Shown here one piece after another: positions 16,814 to 24,743 of a stretch of 64,000 nucleotides of DNA (position 1 is the first letter of the stretch; each line of letters begins with the position of its first letter). The stretch is from positions 82,860-146,859 of the forward strand of contig NZ_JBHSBI010000033.1 in the NCBI RefSeq assembly GCF_042650645.1, read 5' to 3'. The notes below the pieces were generated by a model. The model ran no database searches. It worked only from the letters and a program-made list of their open reading frames with translations, and was not told the origin of the DNA. The position numbers were made by a program, and so were the translations under genes. The DNA comes from Nonomuraea purpurea (lineage in GTDB: Bacteria; Actinomycetota; Actinomycetes; Streptosporangiales; Streptosporangiaceae).

Positions 16814-18013
16814 ATGGTGGCTTCGACCTCTTTGGGACCGGCCTACCAACGGCTCTGGCTGGCGACGGCACTGTCCAATCTCGGCGATGGCATTCGTATG
16901 GCGGCCTTACCGTTGCTGGCAGCGGCCATGACGTCGGATCCTGTCGCGGTGGCCGGCGTCGCCATCGCCGGGCAGAGCCCCTGGTTGATATTCGGTTTGT
17001 TCGCGGGAGCCGTCGTCGATCGTTTCGACCGGCGTCGCCTGACGGTTCTCGTCGACGTCGTGCGTGTGCTGCTGCTGGTCGTCCTCGTTGCCGCGCTGTC
17101 TTTCGGCATCGCCGGAATCGTGCTGGTGTACGCGGTGGCGTTCGCCTGCGGCGTAGGCGAGACCTTGCGCGACACGGCCACGGCCACTCTCCTTCCACCC
17201 TTGGTCGGCGACGCCGACCTCGACCGGGCCAACGGCGGCTTGGTCAACGCCGAAGTCGCGGGCAACGAACTGGTGGGGCCGCCGATCGGCGGGTATCTGT
17301 TTGGTGTCGCGATGGTGCTTCCGTTCGCGGTCAACGGCGGCACGCTGGCGGTCGCGGCGGCCCTGATCTTCAGCTTGCCGAACGTGTTCGCCCCCAAGAC
17401 CGGCCCCGTTGCCCGCAAGGGGCGGATCTGGAGTGACACGCTCGCGGGTCTGCGCTGGCTGGCGCGTCACCGGCGGCTACGCGTACTGGTCATCCTCGGT
17501 GGTGTGTTCGCGCTGATGGACAGCGCCTGGTTCGCGATCCTTGTCCTTTACGTCCCCCAGGTTCTGGGGCTGCCCGCGTGGGGTTATGGCGCGTTGCTGG
17601 GGGTGGGCGCCGTTCTAGGTCTGGCCGGCGGCTACTTCGCGGCACGCATCACCCGCTCGATCGGATCCGCTGCGGCGCTGACGAGTTGTCTCGCGTGCGC
17701 CGCGGCGGGACAGTTGATGCTCGGACTCACCACCTCAGCCTTCGTCGCCGCCTTGGGGCTGGCCATCACGAGCGGCGCGTTCGGGGTATGGGCGGTCGTG
17801 GCCCGCACCCTCCGTCAACGGCTCACCCCTTCCGAACTCCTCGGCCGGGTCAGCAGCGCGTCGATGACCACCGTGATGGGCGCGGCACCTTTGGGCGCAC
17901 TCGCCGGCGGGCTCCTCGCGGCCGAGTGGGGACTGACCGCGCCGATCCTGGCGGGCGTGCCCGTCCTCGCGATCGGCGCCCTCGTTTGCCACCTCAGATT
18001 GCGCGCGGACTGA
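16814..18013 (+). CDS. MFS transporter (macrolide-efflux type)
   Basis: The ATG at 16814 follows a GGAGG at the right distance. The 399-residue protein has about 11-12 hydrophobic segments and the MFS motif A-like loop GAVVDRFDRRRLTVLVD after TM2. The later loop RQRLTPSELLGRVSSA is characteristic of the MefA/enterobactin-exporter-like MFS group. It is expected to export drugs or siderophore-like molecules with proton exchange. It is convergent with the MerR gene at 18023. Confidence 0.9.
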   Translation: MVASTSLGPAYQRLWLATALSNLGDGIRMAALPLLAAAMTSDPVAVAGVAIAGQSPWLIFGLFAGAVVDRFDRRRLTVLVDVVRVLLLVVLVAALSFGIAGIVLVYAVAFACGVGETLRDTATATLLPPLVGDADLDRANGGLVNAEVAGNELVGPPIGGYLFGVAMVLPFAVNGGTLAVAAALIFSLPNVFAPKTGPVARKGRIWSDTLAGLRWLARHRRLRVLVILGGVFALMDSAWFAILVLYVPQVLGLPAWGYGALLGVGAVLGLAGGYFAARITRSIGSAAALTSCLACAAAGQLMLGLTTSAFVAALGLAITSGAFGVWAVVARTLRQRLTPSELLGRVSSASMTTVMGAAPLGALAGGLLAAEWGLTAPILAGVPVLAIGALVCHLRLRAD

Positions 18014-18022
18014 ACAAGGCGC

Positions 18023-18412
18023 TCATCTTCTGGGCTGCGACTCGGTGGAGCGAAGATCACGGGTGCGGCCGGCCTTGATGATGCCGGTGAGGGCGGAGCG
18101 GACATTGTGGAGTTCGGCGATCTGACTGTCGATGCGCTGGAGTTCCCCTTCGAAGGCGGCAATGAGGTCGTCGCATCCGGGCGCGAGGAATTCCCCGTCG
18201 TCGACCATGCAGGGAAGGATCTCTCTGACCAGGTCGGAGTTGAGTCCGGCCGCGAGCAGGATCCGGATGCGGCGGACCGTCTCGATGTCCTCGTCGGTGT
18301 AGAGGCGGTATCCGGCCGACGTCCGTTCGGGATGCAGCAGGCCCTTCTCCTCGTAGTAGCGCAGTGCGCGGGTGCTCACTCCGGCCTGGTCGGCGAACGT
18401 GCCGATTCTCAC
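18023..18412 (-). CDS. MerR-family transcriptional regulator
   Basis: The 129-residue protein begins with MRIGTFADQAGVSTRALRYY, then EEKGLLHPERTSAGYRLYTD, a textbook MerR helix-turn-helix plus wing. A dimer coiled coil (AAFEGELQRIDSQIAELHNV) follows and the tail is short. A single Cys lies in the helix region (EILPCMVDDGEF) and another at APGCDD; they do not form a clear metal site. It is divergent from the damaged NAD-binding gene at 18523, with the MerR-type promoter 18430-18461 between them. That gene is its probable former target. Confidence 0.93.
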   Translation of the reverse strand: MRIGTFADQAGVSTRALRYYEEKGLLHPERTSAGYRLYTDEDIETVRRIRILLAAGLNSDLVREILPCMVDDGEFLAPGCDDLIAAFEGELQRIDSQIAELHNVRSALTGIIKAGRTRDLRSTESQPRR

Positions 18413-18429
18413 CTCTGATCACCTCCGCC

Positions 18430-18461
18430 TTGACCTTCACGTCAACGTGAAGCTTTAGCGT
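18430..18461 (+). promoter_or_regulatory. MerR-type promoter with CTTCACGT-CA-ACGTGAAG dyad
   Basis: -35 TTGACC (18430-18435) and -10 TAGCGT (18456-18461) are 20 bp apart. The dyad CTTCACGT/ACGTGAAG (18435-18452) fills the spacer. The lengthened spacer with a central palindrome is characteristic of MerR activation. It points rightward toward the damaged gene at 18523. Confidence 0.85.
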
Positions 18462-18522
18462 ACGGCACATACGTCCGCCGGATCGGAGCCGGCGGACGTG
18501 ACCACAACGTGCGGGAGTGTTG

Positions 18523-19023
18523 ATGATGGAACAGGTGTCGGTGATCGGATTGGGCCCCATGGGACGCGCCATCGCCATGGCGTTCCTGGCCGCAGGCCAT
18601 CCGACGACCGTGTGGAATCGGACTGCGGACAAAGCCGATGAACTTCTCGAACGTGGGGCCACCTGGGCGGGCAGTCCGCTGGCGGCGCTCGATGCCGGTA
18701 CGTTGACCGTCGTGTGCGTCATCGACGCCGACGCGATCGACGCCATCCTCTCTGTTCGACCGCCACCGGCAGGTCCTCGGCGCGCTGGGCGGCGTGGCCG
18801 AGAACCTCGGCGCGGACCCCGGCAGAGCGGCGAGCTTCGATGTGGCCCTGCTGAACCTGTTCTGGAGCTCGATCACCGGGTTGATGCACTCGTTCGCGCT
18901 CGCGGCACGGCACCAGGTGCCGGCCACCGCGCTGGCGCCGCACGCCCGCCAGATGGCGCAACTCGTCGCCGACCTGCTGCCCGGGCTCGCGACCACCATC
19001 GACACCGGCAACTTAGCGCTCCG
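18523..19023 (+). pseudogene. NAD(P)-dependent 6PGDH/imine-reductase-like gene, deleted and frameshifted
   Basis: From ATG 18523 (RBS GGGAG upstream) the protein begins VSVIGLGPMGRAIAMAFLAA and GHPTTVWNRT, the Rossmann half of beta-hydroxyacid dehydrogenase/imine-reductase proteins, and continues to DADAIDAIL near 18755. In a different frame the sequence then resumes deep in the C-terminal helical domain (LFDRHRQVLGALGGVAENLG, then ADPGRAASFDVALL...) up to about 19015, where homology stops again. Roughly 100 central residues and the last helices are missing. The gene is dead. Confidence 0.8.
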
Positions 19024-19196
19024 CGAGCATCCTGAAGGTAGGTCGTCGTTTCAAGGAGGCCGGTTCAGGAATGCCGTGCCTGCCGTTTCCGTAGGACACG
19101 ATCTCCTCTTGTGAAGCGTTGTAGAGCCTCACCCTTGCGTCGCCGTACTGGTTGTTCACGAGAGCGCCCGGGTTGATGACAGGGTCCTCAACCCGG
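19024..19196. other. Intergenic stretch with unassigned minus-strand coding-like sequence
   Basis: On the minus strand a frame reads DPVINPGALVNNQYGDARVR, then LYNASQEEIVSYG, which looks protein-like but lacks a start and known relatives. It lies between the dead NAD-binding gene and the membrane-protein gene and may be a fragment left by a deletion. Confidence 0.3.
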
Positions 19197-19694
19197 TCAG
19201 GAAACAGCAAGCAAGAGCAGGATGACCAGCGAGCCCGCGGTCGTGAGGAGGAACCGCGCCAGGACGAGCGGATGGAACCAGCCGGGGAACGCCGCCTTCG
19301 CCGCCTCAATCAATGCCTTGGCGTCGATGTCGGTGGTGCCGGACTTGCGCAAGGCAGTCTCCACATAGCGGATGACGAAAACCTGGGAGGTGGTGACGAA
19401 ACCGCCGGCGATCAGCAGGATGGGCTGAAGGATCCAGGTGAGCATTGGCTGATCGAACAGATTCAGCACGGCAAGCGCTGCCAGACCCGCGGCGATCGCC
19501 ACGGACACCGTCACGCCGGCGGTGCCGGCGGTGAAGTCGAGGCCATGCTTAGCCAATACGGCGGTGCTGTGGCCCTGTCGGTGGATCTCGGCATCGGCTG
19601 CTTTCTGGGCGGCGGCGCCGTACCTGTGGCCGGCCAACGGGACGACCAGGTACGTCAGGGCCAGCAGGCCTTGCAGGGCGACAACGAGGAACAC
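19197..19694 (-). CDS. Hypothetical integral membrane protein
   Basis: The start is GTG 19694, well placed behind TTGAGGAG. The 165-residue protein has about four hydrophobic segments (residues ~2-22, 58-80, 86-108, 145-164). A soluble loop rich in Ala/His separates TM1 from TM2. I do not recognise the family. It is divergent from a TetR regulator at 19782, and the perfect inverted repeat between them (19717-19761) suggests that regulator controls it. Confidence 0.7.
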   Translation of the reverse strand: MFLVVALQGLLALTYLVVPLAGHRYGAAAQKAADAEIHRQGHSTAVLAKHGLDFTAGTAGVTVSVAIAAGLAALAVLNLFDQPMLTWILQPILLIAGGFVTTSQVFVIRYVETALRKSGTTDIDAKALIEAAKAAFPGWFHPLVLARFLLTTAGSLVILLLLAVS

Positions 19695-19716
19695 AGGGAT
19701 CTCCTCAAGCAGACTT

Positions 19717-19761
19717 TTGAACTTTGTTCGACAACGTACGCACGTTTTGATCTAAGTTCAA
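19717..19761. promoter_or_regulatory. Candidate TetR operator (TTGAACTT ... AAGTTCAA)
   Basis: A perfect 8-bp inverted repeat (19717-19724 and 19754-19761) spans the gap between the divergent membrane-protein and TetR genes. Inside it lies a second imperfect dyad, TTGT-TCG-ACAA. The position just upstream of both starts suits an operator. Confidence 0.6.
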
Positions 19762-19781
19762 CTCTCGCTAGGCTGGGCGAC

Positions 19782-20450
19782 ATGCTGACCAAGGAGCAGA
19801 TCGTCCGGGCAGCCGTCGAGGTACTCGACGCCGAAGGCGTGAACGGGCTGAACATCCGCCGCCTGGGCACACACCTCGGGTCGGCCGCATCGGCGATGTA
19901 CTACTACGTCAAGAGCAAGGACAAGTTGGTAGTCCTCGCTGCCGACCACGTGTTCGGCGAGATCCCGCTGCCCGACACCGCCACAGCCGGGTGGCAGGAC
20001 GCCGCCGCGTCGCTGGCGCGTGGAGCCTATTCCATGATCGTGCGGCACTACTGGTTGATCCCGGCAATGAGCACGCACCTCATCTACGGCCCCAACAAGG
20101 CCCGCTTCGACGAACAATCCCTGACGATCTACGAGTCGGCGGGGTTCACCCAGGCAGAGGCCGACCAGGCAGCCGCTACCGTGCTCATGTTCGTGATCGG
20201 CGCCGCGCAGGGCCAGGCGGCACAGGCAGCCTGGCAGGCGCACCTACGACGAAACGGTGCCGACGCCGACAAAGAGTTCCATGGGATCACCGCTGAGATG
20301 CTCGCGATCGCCCAGGCCCTCCCCCGACTGCGGGCCCGCATCGACTCCGCCGCCATAACCCCGCCCGGGGACCCGTTCGAGTTCGGACTCCACACAGTTC
20401 TGGCCGGGCTGGAATCGCGCATCCACTCCCCGACATCGCCGGCTCCGTGA
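19782..20450 (+). CDS. TetR-family regulator (TetR_C type)
   Basis: The 222-residue protein starts MLTKEQIVRAAVEVLDAEGV and continues LNIRRLGTHLGSAASAMYYY, the TetR-class helix-turn-helix in which YYYVKSKDKL closes the DNA-binding domain. The C-terminal domain (residues ~75-215) has the TetR/TetR_C helical pattern with an internal His/Trp-rich helix. The presumed target is the divergent membrane protein gene. Length is normal and the gene looks intact. Confidence 0.9.
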   Translation: MLTKEQIVRAAVEVLDAEGVNGLNIRRLGTHLGSAASAMYYYVKSKDKLVVLAADHVFGEIPLPDTATAGWQDAAASLARGAYSMIVRHYWLIPAMSTHLIYGPNKARFDEQSLTIYESAGFTQAEADQAAATVLMFVIGAAQGQAAQAAWQAHLRRNGADADKEFHGITAEMLAIAQALPRLRARIDSAAITPPGDPFEFGLHTVLAGLESRIHSPTSPAP

Positions 20451-20580
20451 CGACAGTCATGGCATCTATGCGCGGAATTCGTACACGAAGCGTCACGGCG
20501 ATTACCCAGAGCTACTTTGGGGCTGGGGACACGTTCGGGAGAAGACCCCCCTGCAGGCAAGTGGGCAGGTAGACGATCGA

Positions 20581-20793
20581 TCCGCCGAGCAGCGCGGGTT
20601 CGGCCTCGCCCCGCACGTTCTGCGCCACTGGGAGGCCATGGGGTCTGCTGGTCCCCGCCGCCAGGGTCAGCGGCCGTCGCCGCTCGAACACCGGCTTCAG
20701 GAGATCTCGGCCTCCAAAGCGCTGATTGAACACCTCATGCGGTGCACAACGGACGACTTCCCCCAACCGGCGGATAGTGGAGAGCGCGACCAG
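20581..20793 (+). pseudogene. MerR-family regulator remnant (frameshift plus deletion)
   Basis: The frame reads RGFGLAPHVLRHWEAMG, the start of the MerR recognition helix, then shifts. In the +1 frame it continues GLLVPAARVSGRRR, and the original frame resumes LEHRLQEISASKALIEHLMR, then CTTDDFPQP, the closing coiled coil and His/Cys tail of the same family. About 50 central residues are missing and a G-run at the junction (CATGGGG) explains the frameshift. Upstream, 20482-20580 is open in the same frame (YTKRHGDYPELLWGWGHVRE) but belongs to something I do not recognise. The rest of 20451-20889 shows nothing further. Confidence 0.7.
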
Positions 20794-20889
20794 GCTCCAG
20801 GACCCGCGCCAGGACGTCCCGGTCATAGGCTGCGACGAGGCGCCGACCCCCCATGGAAGCGCGGGCTCGACGTCGTTGTTCCATGGCGT

Positions 20890-21729
20890 ATGACCAGCGA
20901 ACCCTTCGGAGCCCGGCGGCGGCGCGAGCAGCTGCGCGACTTTCTGCGCGCCTGCCGGGCGAGGCTCACGCCCGATGATGTCGGCATGGCGGCGGTGGGC
21001 AGGCGCAGGACGCCGGGGCTGCGGCGTGAGGAGGTCGCCGTGCTGGCCGGGGTCGGGGTGTCCTGGTACACCTGGTTGGAGCAGGGCCGCGACATCAACG
21101 TCTCGTCCGAGGTGCTCGACGCGATCAGCGGGGCTCTGCGTCTGACCGAACCAGAACGCGTGCACCTGTATCTGCTGGCGGGGCTCAACCCGCCGCCACA
21201 GGTCGGCCGGCGGCGCGGCGACGCGATCACCCCGGAGCTGCGGCGCCTGCTGGACGCCTGGATGCCGCGCCCGGCGATCCTGCGGGACCGGTACTGGAAT
21301 CTGCTCGCGATCAACGAGGCGACCCGGGTGGTGTTCGGCTACGACGACACCGACCGCAACTGCCTGACCTCGTTCTTCACCAACGCCCGCTACCGCAGCA
21401 TGCACGTGCAGTGGGCCTCGGTCGCCCCGGCCGTGGTCGCCGCCTTCCGCGCTGATGCGGCGCATTCTCCCGATGACCCGGAGTTCGGCCGGGTGGTGGG
21501 CGGTCTGAGCGCCGTGAGCCCCGAGTTCGCCGAGTTGTGGGCGCGCCACGAGGTGGGCGCTCCCGCGCAGGCGGTGAAGGCGGTACGCCATCCCGACGCG
21601 GGAGATCTGTTCTTCGACGTGACGACCCTGACGGTGACCGATCACCCTGGCTGGTATCTGGAGCTGTACAACCCGCTGCCCGGAACCGAAGAACGCCTTT
21701 CGCCCGCCCGGCTCGCCTTCCCGGCATGA
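20890..21729 (+). CDS. XRE/MmyB-type helix-turn-helix regulator
   Basis: The 279-residue protein begins with an HTH_XRE domain (LRDFLRACRARLTPDDVGM, then RTPGLRREEVAVLAGVGVSW, with YTWLEQGRDINVS). A MmyB-like ligand-binding domain follows (RDRYWNLLAINEATRVVFGY ... MHVQWASVAPAVVAAFRADA ... HPDAGDLFFDVTTLTV). Actinobacterial MmyB-like proteins typically control a neighbouring oxidoreductase; here an SDR gene lies 80 bp downstream on the same strand. The ATG at 20890 is in frame with the conserved start. Confidence 0.9.
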   Translation: MTSEPFGARRRREQLRDFLRACRARLTPDDVGMAAVGRRRTPGLRREEVAVLAGVGVSWYTWLEQGRDINVSSEVLDAISGALRLTEPERVHLYLLAGLNPPPQVGRRRGDAITPELRRLLDAWMPRPAILRDRYWNLLAINEATRVVFGYDDTDRNCLTSFFTNARYRSMHVQWASVAPAVVAAFRADAAHSPDDPEFGRVVGGLSAVSPEFAELWARHEVGAPAQAVKAVRHPDAGDLFFDVTTLTVTDHPGWYLELYNPLPGTEERLSPARLAFPA

Positions 21730-21809
21730 CCGTCGGCCAAGGTGGTGGTGCCACTCCCACGTTGAGCACGCACTGTATGGTCCGGGCGCCGGTCGGCAGG
21801 CTGGATCCC

Positions 21810-22574
21810 ATGACGATTTCCCGATTCGACGACAAGATCGCGCTCATCACCGGCGGCACGAGCGGGATGGGCCTGTCCACCGCGCGACGGTTGCTCGCCG
21901 AGGGCGCGCAGGTGGTCATCACCGGACGCGACCGAACCCGCCTGGAGGCGGCGGTCAAAGCGCTGGACGGCGGACAGCGGGTGCTCGCGGTGCGCGGTGA
22001 CGTGTCGAGCCTGCCCGACCTGGACGCGCTGACGGCCACGATCCGGGACCGGCACGGACGTCTGGACGTGCTCTTCGCCAACGCCGGCGTGGCCTCGTTC
22101 CAGCACAGCGGTGACGTCACCGAGGCCGAGTTCGACCACATCGTGGACGTCAATTTCAAGGGCGTGTTCTTCACCGTCCAGAAAACGATGCCGCTGCTGT
22201 CCGAGGGCGCGGCGATCGTGATCAACGCGTCGTGGACGCTGCACCGTGGCCTTGCGGGGGCCTCGGTCTACGCGGCGACCAAGGCCGCGGTGCACAACCT
22301 GGCGCACACCCTCGCGGCCGACCTGGGGCCCAGAAGGATTCGGGTGAATTCCGTCAGTCCCGGTTACATCGAGACCCCGATGTTCCACGACAACATCTCC
22401 GCCGAGGCCAAAACCGCCGTCGTGGCCTCGGTGCCCACCGCTCGAACCGGTACGAGCGAGGACGTCGCCGACGCGGTGGCCTTCCTCGCCTCAGGTGAGG
22501 CCTCATACGTCAACGGACAGGATTTGATCATCGATGGCGGCTTGGTCGCCACCGCCGCCGCCCTCACCGGATGA
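21810..22574 (+). CDS. Short-chain dehydrogenase/reductase
   Basis: A complete 254-residue classical SDR with TGGTSGMG (cofactor loop near residue 15), the NADP-type basic segment TGRDRTRLE, NAGV, active-site Ser in INASWTLHRG, YAATK, SPGYIETPM and the closing VNGQDLIIDGG. It is probably regulated by the MmyB-type regulator immediately upstream. The physiological substrate is unknown. Confidence 0.92.
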   Translation: MTISRFDDKIALITGGTSGMGLSTARRLLAEGAQVVITGRDRTRLEAAVKALDGGQRVLAVRGDVSSLPDLDALTATIRDRHGRLDVLFANAGVASFQHSGDVTEAEFDHIVDVNFKGVFFTVQKTMPLLSEGAAIVINASWTLHRGLAGASVYAATKAAVHNLAHTLAADLGPRRIRVNSVSPGYIETPMFHDNISAEAKTAVVASVPTARTGTSEDVADAVAFLASGEASYVNGQDLIIDGGLVATAAALTG

Positions 22575-22601
22575 GACACGGTACGCCTATCCTCCCTAGC
22601 T

Positions 22602-24530
22602 ATGGATCTTCGTGGCAAAACCATCGTCCTGGCGGGCAGCTTCCGCACCGAGCCCGTCGCGAAGCTGAAGATGCGGCTTCAGGGCGCCGGGGCGAACGTC
22701 GTGGATGAGGTGTCGCCTTCCGTGGACGCCGTGTTCAACGGGTACGGCAACTCCTACCCGAACGAGCACGTCCGCGCCGCGGAACGGCTGGGCGTGCCGG
22801 TGCTGCCGGTGGAGGAACTGCTGGCCGTGCGGCGCGGGAAGCCGAACGGGTCCGGGGACTTTCCCGGGCGCGCCGCCCTGGAAGCGGCGCGGGATGACCC
22901 CGGGGCCCTGCTCACGATGCTGGAGGACGCCGACTGGTCGGCGTTCCGGCCGGAGCGGGATCTGCCTGCGCTGCGCGCCCTGCTGGCCGAGGTGGAAGAG
23001 CGGCACGGCATCACCGGCGCGCACCGTGTGGCCACCGACCGCCTCCGCGAGCGCGGCGCGCGGCTGCGTCACCCGTACACCATGTTCGGGGGCGACTTCC
23101 AGGACTACGCGCTCAGCCCATGCGGCCGCTACCTGGCCACGGGCCGGGCCACCAAGAAAGGGAATTACGACGGCACAGGCCCGTTGCAGGTGTGGGAGAT
23201 GGCCACGGGGCGCGTCGTCAACGGGGTCGACGTCCAGTACGGTGTCGGCTGGCGCGGCTACCGCGACACGGTGCAGTGGTCGGTGGACGGAACCCGGGTC
23301 GCGCTGGCGTTCTGCACGAACAACGTCGGATTGTGGGACCCGTTCGGCGCACGCCTCAACCCGTACGGGAGGGCGGACGTGACGGACGGGTTCGACGCCG
23401 CGGCGACGTTCGCCCTGGCTCCCGACGGCCGCCGGGCCTACATCTCGATGGGCAGCGAGCACGAGATGGCGGGCTGCGTCGCGGCGCTGGACCAGGGCGA
23501 GGTCTTTTACAACGACTACCGTCTGCACAACAGGGGCCCCGAGCCCGACATGCTGACCGCTCCGCTGCCGGAGGAGATGAAGGAGAGGCTCAAGAGCGAC
23601 GAGTTCGCCTTCCGCCGCGTGCGGTGGTCCCGCGACGGCGGGCGGCTGCTCGGGCACAACGGGCCATGGGCCACCGCCGTCGACGTCCCGAGCGGGCGCA
23701 TGCGCTGGCTGACGCTGACCGTCGGCGATGTCGCGTGGAGCCCGGACGACCGGCGCGCGGCAGCGTTGACGTCGGGCCGCTCGCCCCGGCTGACCGTCCT
23801 CGACGCCGGCACCGGGCAACCGGCGGGCGACCCCGCGGACCAGGCGGAGGGGACGCTGCACTGGGGCATGCGCGGGGCCGAGGCCCGGCTGGCGGTCGTG
23901 GTCGACGATGGCGGCGGCGTCGACGTCTACGACGAGAACGGTCGTCACCGGTATCACCTGCCCATCGCCACCACCGACCGCAACGGCCGATCCTTCTACA
24001 ACGGCCAGGAGCGCCCCTGGGCCTGGGAGCCCGCGGGAGAGTTCGGCGCGTGTCTGACCGCCGACGGGCGGGCGGAGGTGTGGTCGCTGGGTGACGAACC
24101 GGCCAGGGCCGGTTCGATCCAGACGCCCGAGGGGACGGAGGCGGTGCTGTGGGGCGCCGGCGGCGTGCTCGCGCTGATCGGCGCGCAGACGCTCCGCTTC
24201 GTCGACGCCTTGACCGGCGCCGTCAGCGGCGACTTCGTGTTCGGCCGTCACTTCGACGGTGAGCGCAGTCCGCTCGACGACGAGGACGAACCTCTGCACG
24301 GGATGTTCCAGTCGGACGCCTTCCCGCTGGCGGACTCCTCGTGGTGTGCCATCGCCGACCCCGCCATCGGGCCTGCCGCGGCCCTGGTGATCGCCGACGA
24401 GGAACGTCTGGACGATCTCGACGCCGTCGTGTCCTGGACCGTCGACCGCCGCTTCTCCTGGCCCGTCCGCTGGGGCCGCCTCGACGTCGTCACGAGCGCG
24501 GAGGCGGCGGCCGCGCGCCTGCGGCTGTAG
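22602..24530 (+). CDS. BRCT-domain/beta-propeller fusion protein
   Basis: The 642-residue protein starts with a BRCT-like domain: LRGKTIVLAGSFRTEPVAKL, then an alpha/beta core with VDAVFNGYG and VLPVEELLAVRRG (residues 1-80), the module found at the C-terminus of NAD-dependent DNA ligase. After an alpha-helical linker (~85-150) come WD40-like blades: YALSPCGRYLATG, VQWSVDGTRVALAF, FALAPDGRRAYISMG, VRWSRDGGRLLG, VAWSPDDRRAAAL and WAWEPAGEFGACLT. There is no signal peptide or TM, so it is cytoplasmic. A BRCT module in front of a propeller suggests a scaffold binding phosphopeptide, DNA or nucleotide. No partner is encoded beside it. Confidence 0.75.
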   Translation: MDLRGKTIVLAGSFRTEPVAKLKMRLQGAGANVVDEVSPSVDAVFNGYGNSYPNEHVRAAERLGVPVLPVEELLAVRRGKPNGSGDFPGRAALEAARDDPGALLTMLEDADWSAFRPERDLPALRALLAEVEERHGITGAHRVATDRLRERGARLRHPYTMFGGDFQDYALSPCGRYLATGRATKKGNYDGTGPLQVWEMATGRVVNGVDVQYGVGWRGYRDTVQWSVDGTRVALAFCTNNVGLWDPFGARLNPYGRADVTDGFDAAATFALAPDGRRAYISMGSEHEMAGCVAALDQGEVFYNDYRLHNRGPEPDMLTAPLPEEMKERLKSDEFAFRRVRWSRDGGRLLGHNGPWATAVDVPSGRMRWLTLTVGDVAWSPDDRRAAALTSGRSPRLTVLDAGTGQPAGDPADQAEGTLHWGMRGAEARLAVVVDDGGGVDVYDENGRHRYHLPIATTDRNGRSFYNGQERPWAWEPAGEFGACLTADGRAEVWSLGDEPARAGSIQTPEGTEAVLWGAGGVLALIGAQTLRFVDALTGAVSGDFVFGRHFDGERSPLDDEDEPLHGMFQSDAFPLADSSWCAIADPAIGPAAALVIADEERLDDLDAVVSWTVDRRFSWPVRWGRLDVVTSAEAAAARLRL

Positions 24531-24743
24531 TTTCGGCGCACCTTGGTCGGCGGTGTGATCGTCGGCGCCGACCCGGGTTGGAACGGCAACGGGTTCAACC
24601 GGGCGATGGTCCCGCCCGACGCGCCGGCCACCGGGCGACTTCAGCAATGCCGCGTTCGAGCTGGACGGCGTGCGCTGACGGTTGCGGCGCTCGTTCGAGC
24701 TCACCCAAACGCCCGCGTCCGAAGAGCAGGAGGCAACGGCCCG
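24531..24743. other. Intergenic stretch with possible gene debris
   Basis: One plus-strand frame reads GVIVGADPGWNGNGFNRAMV, then PPDAPATG; a second frame continues DFSNAAFELDGVR to a stop near 24680. The two halves look like one interrupted reading frame, but I cannot name the family. No promoter or terminator is evident. Confidence 0.3.

Noticed and set aside
22596..24704. Long minus-strand open frame opposite the BRCT/propeller gene
   Set aside because: Low-complexity composition without motifs; the plus-strand frame has recognisable domains and codon-position GC pattern.
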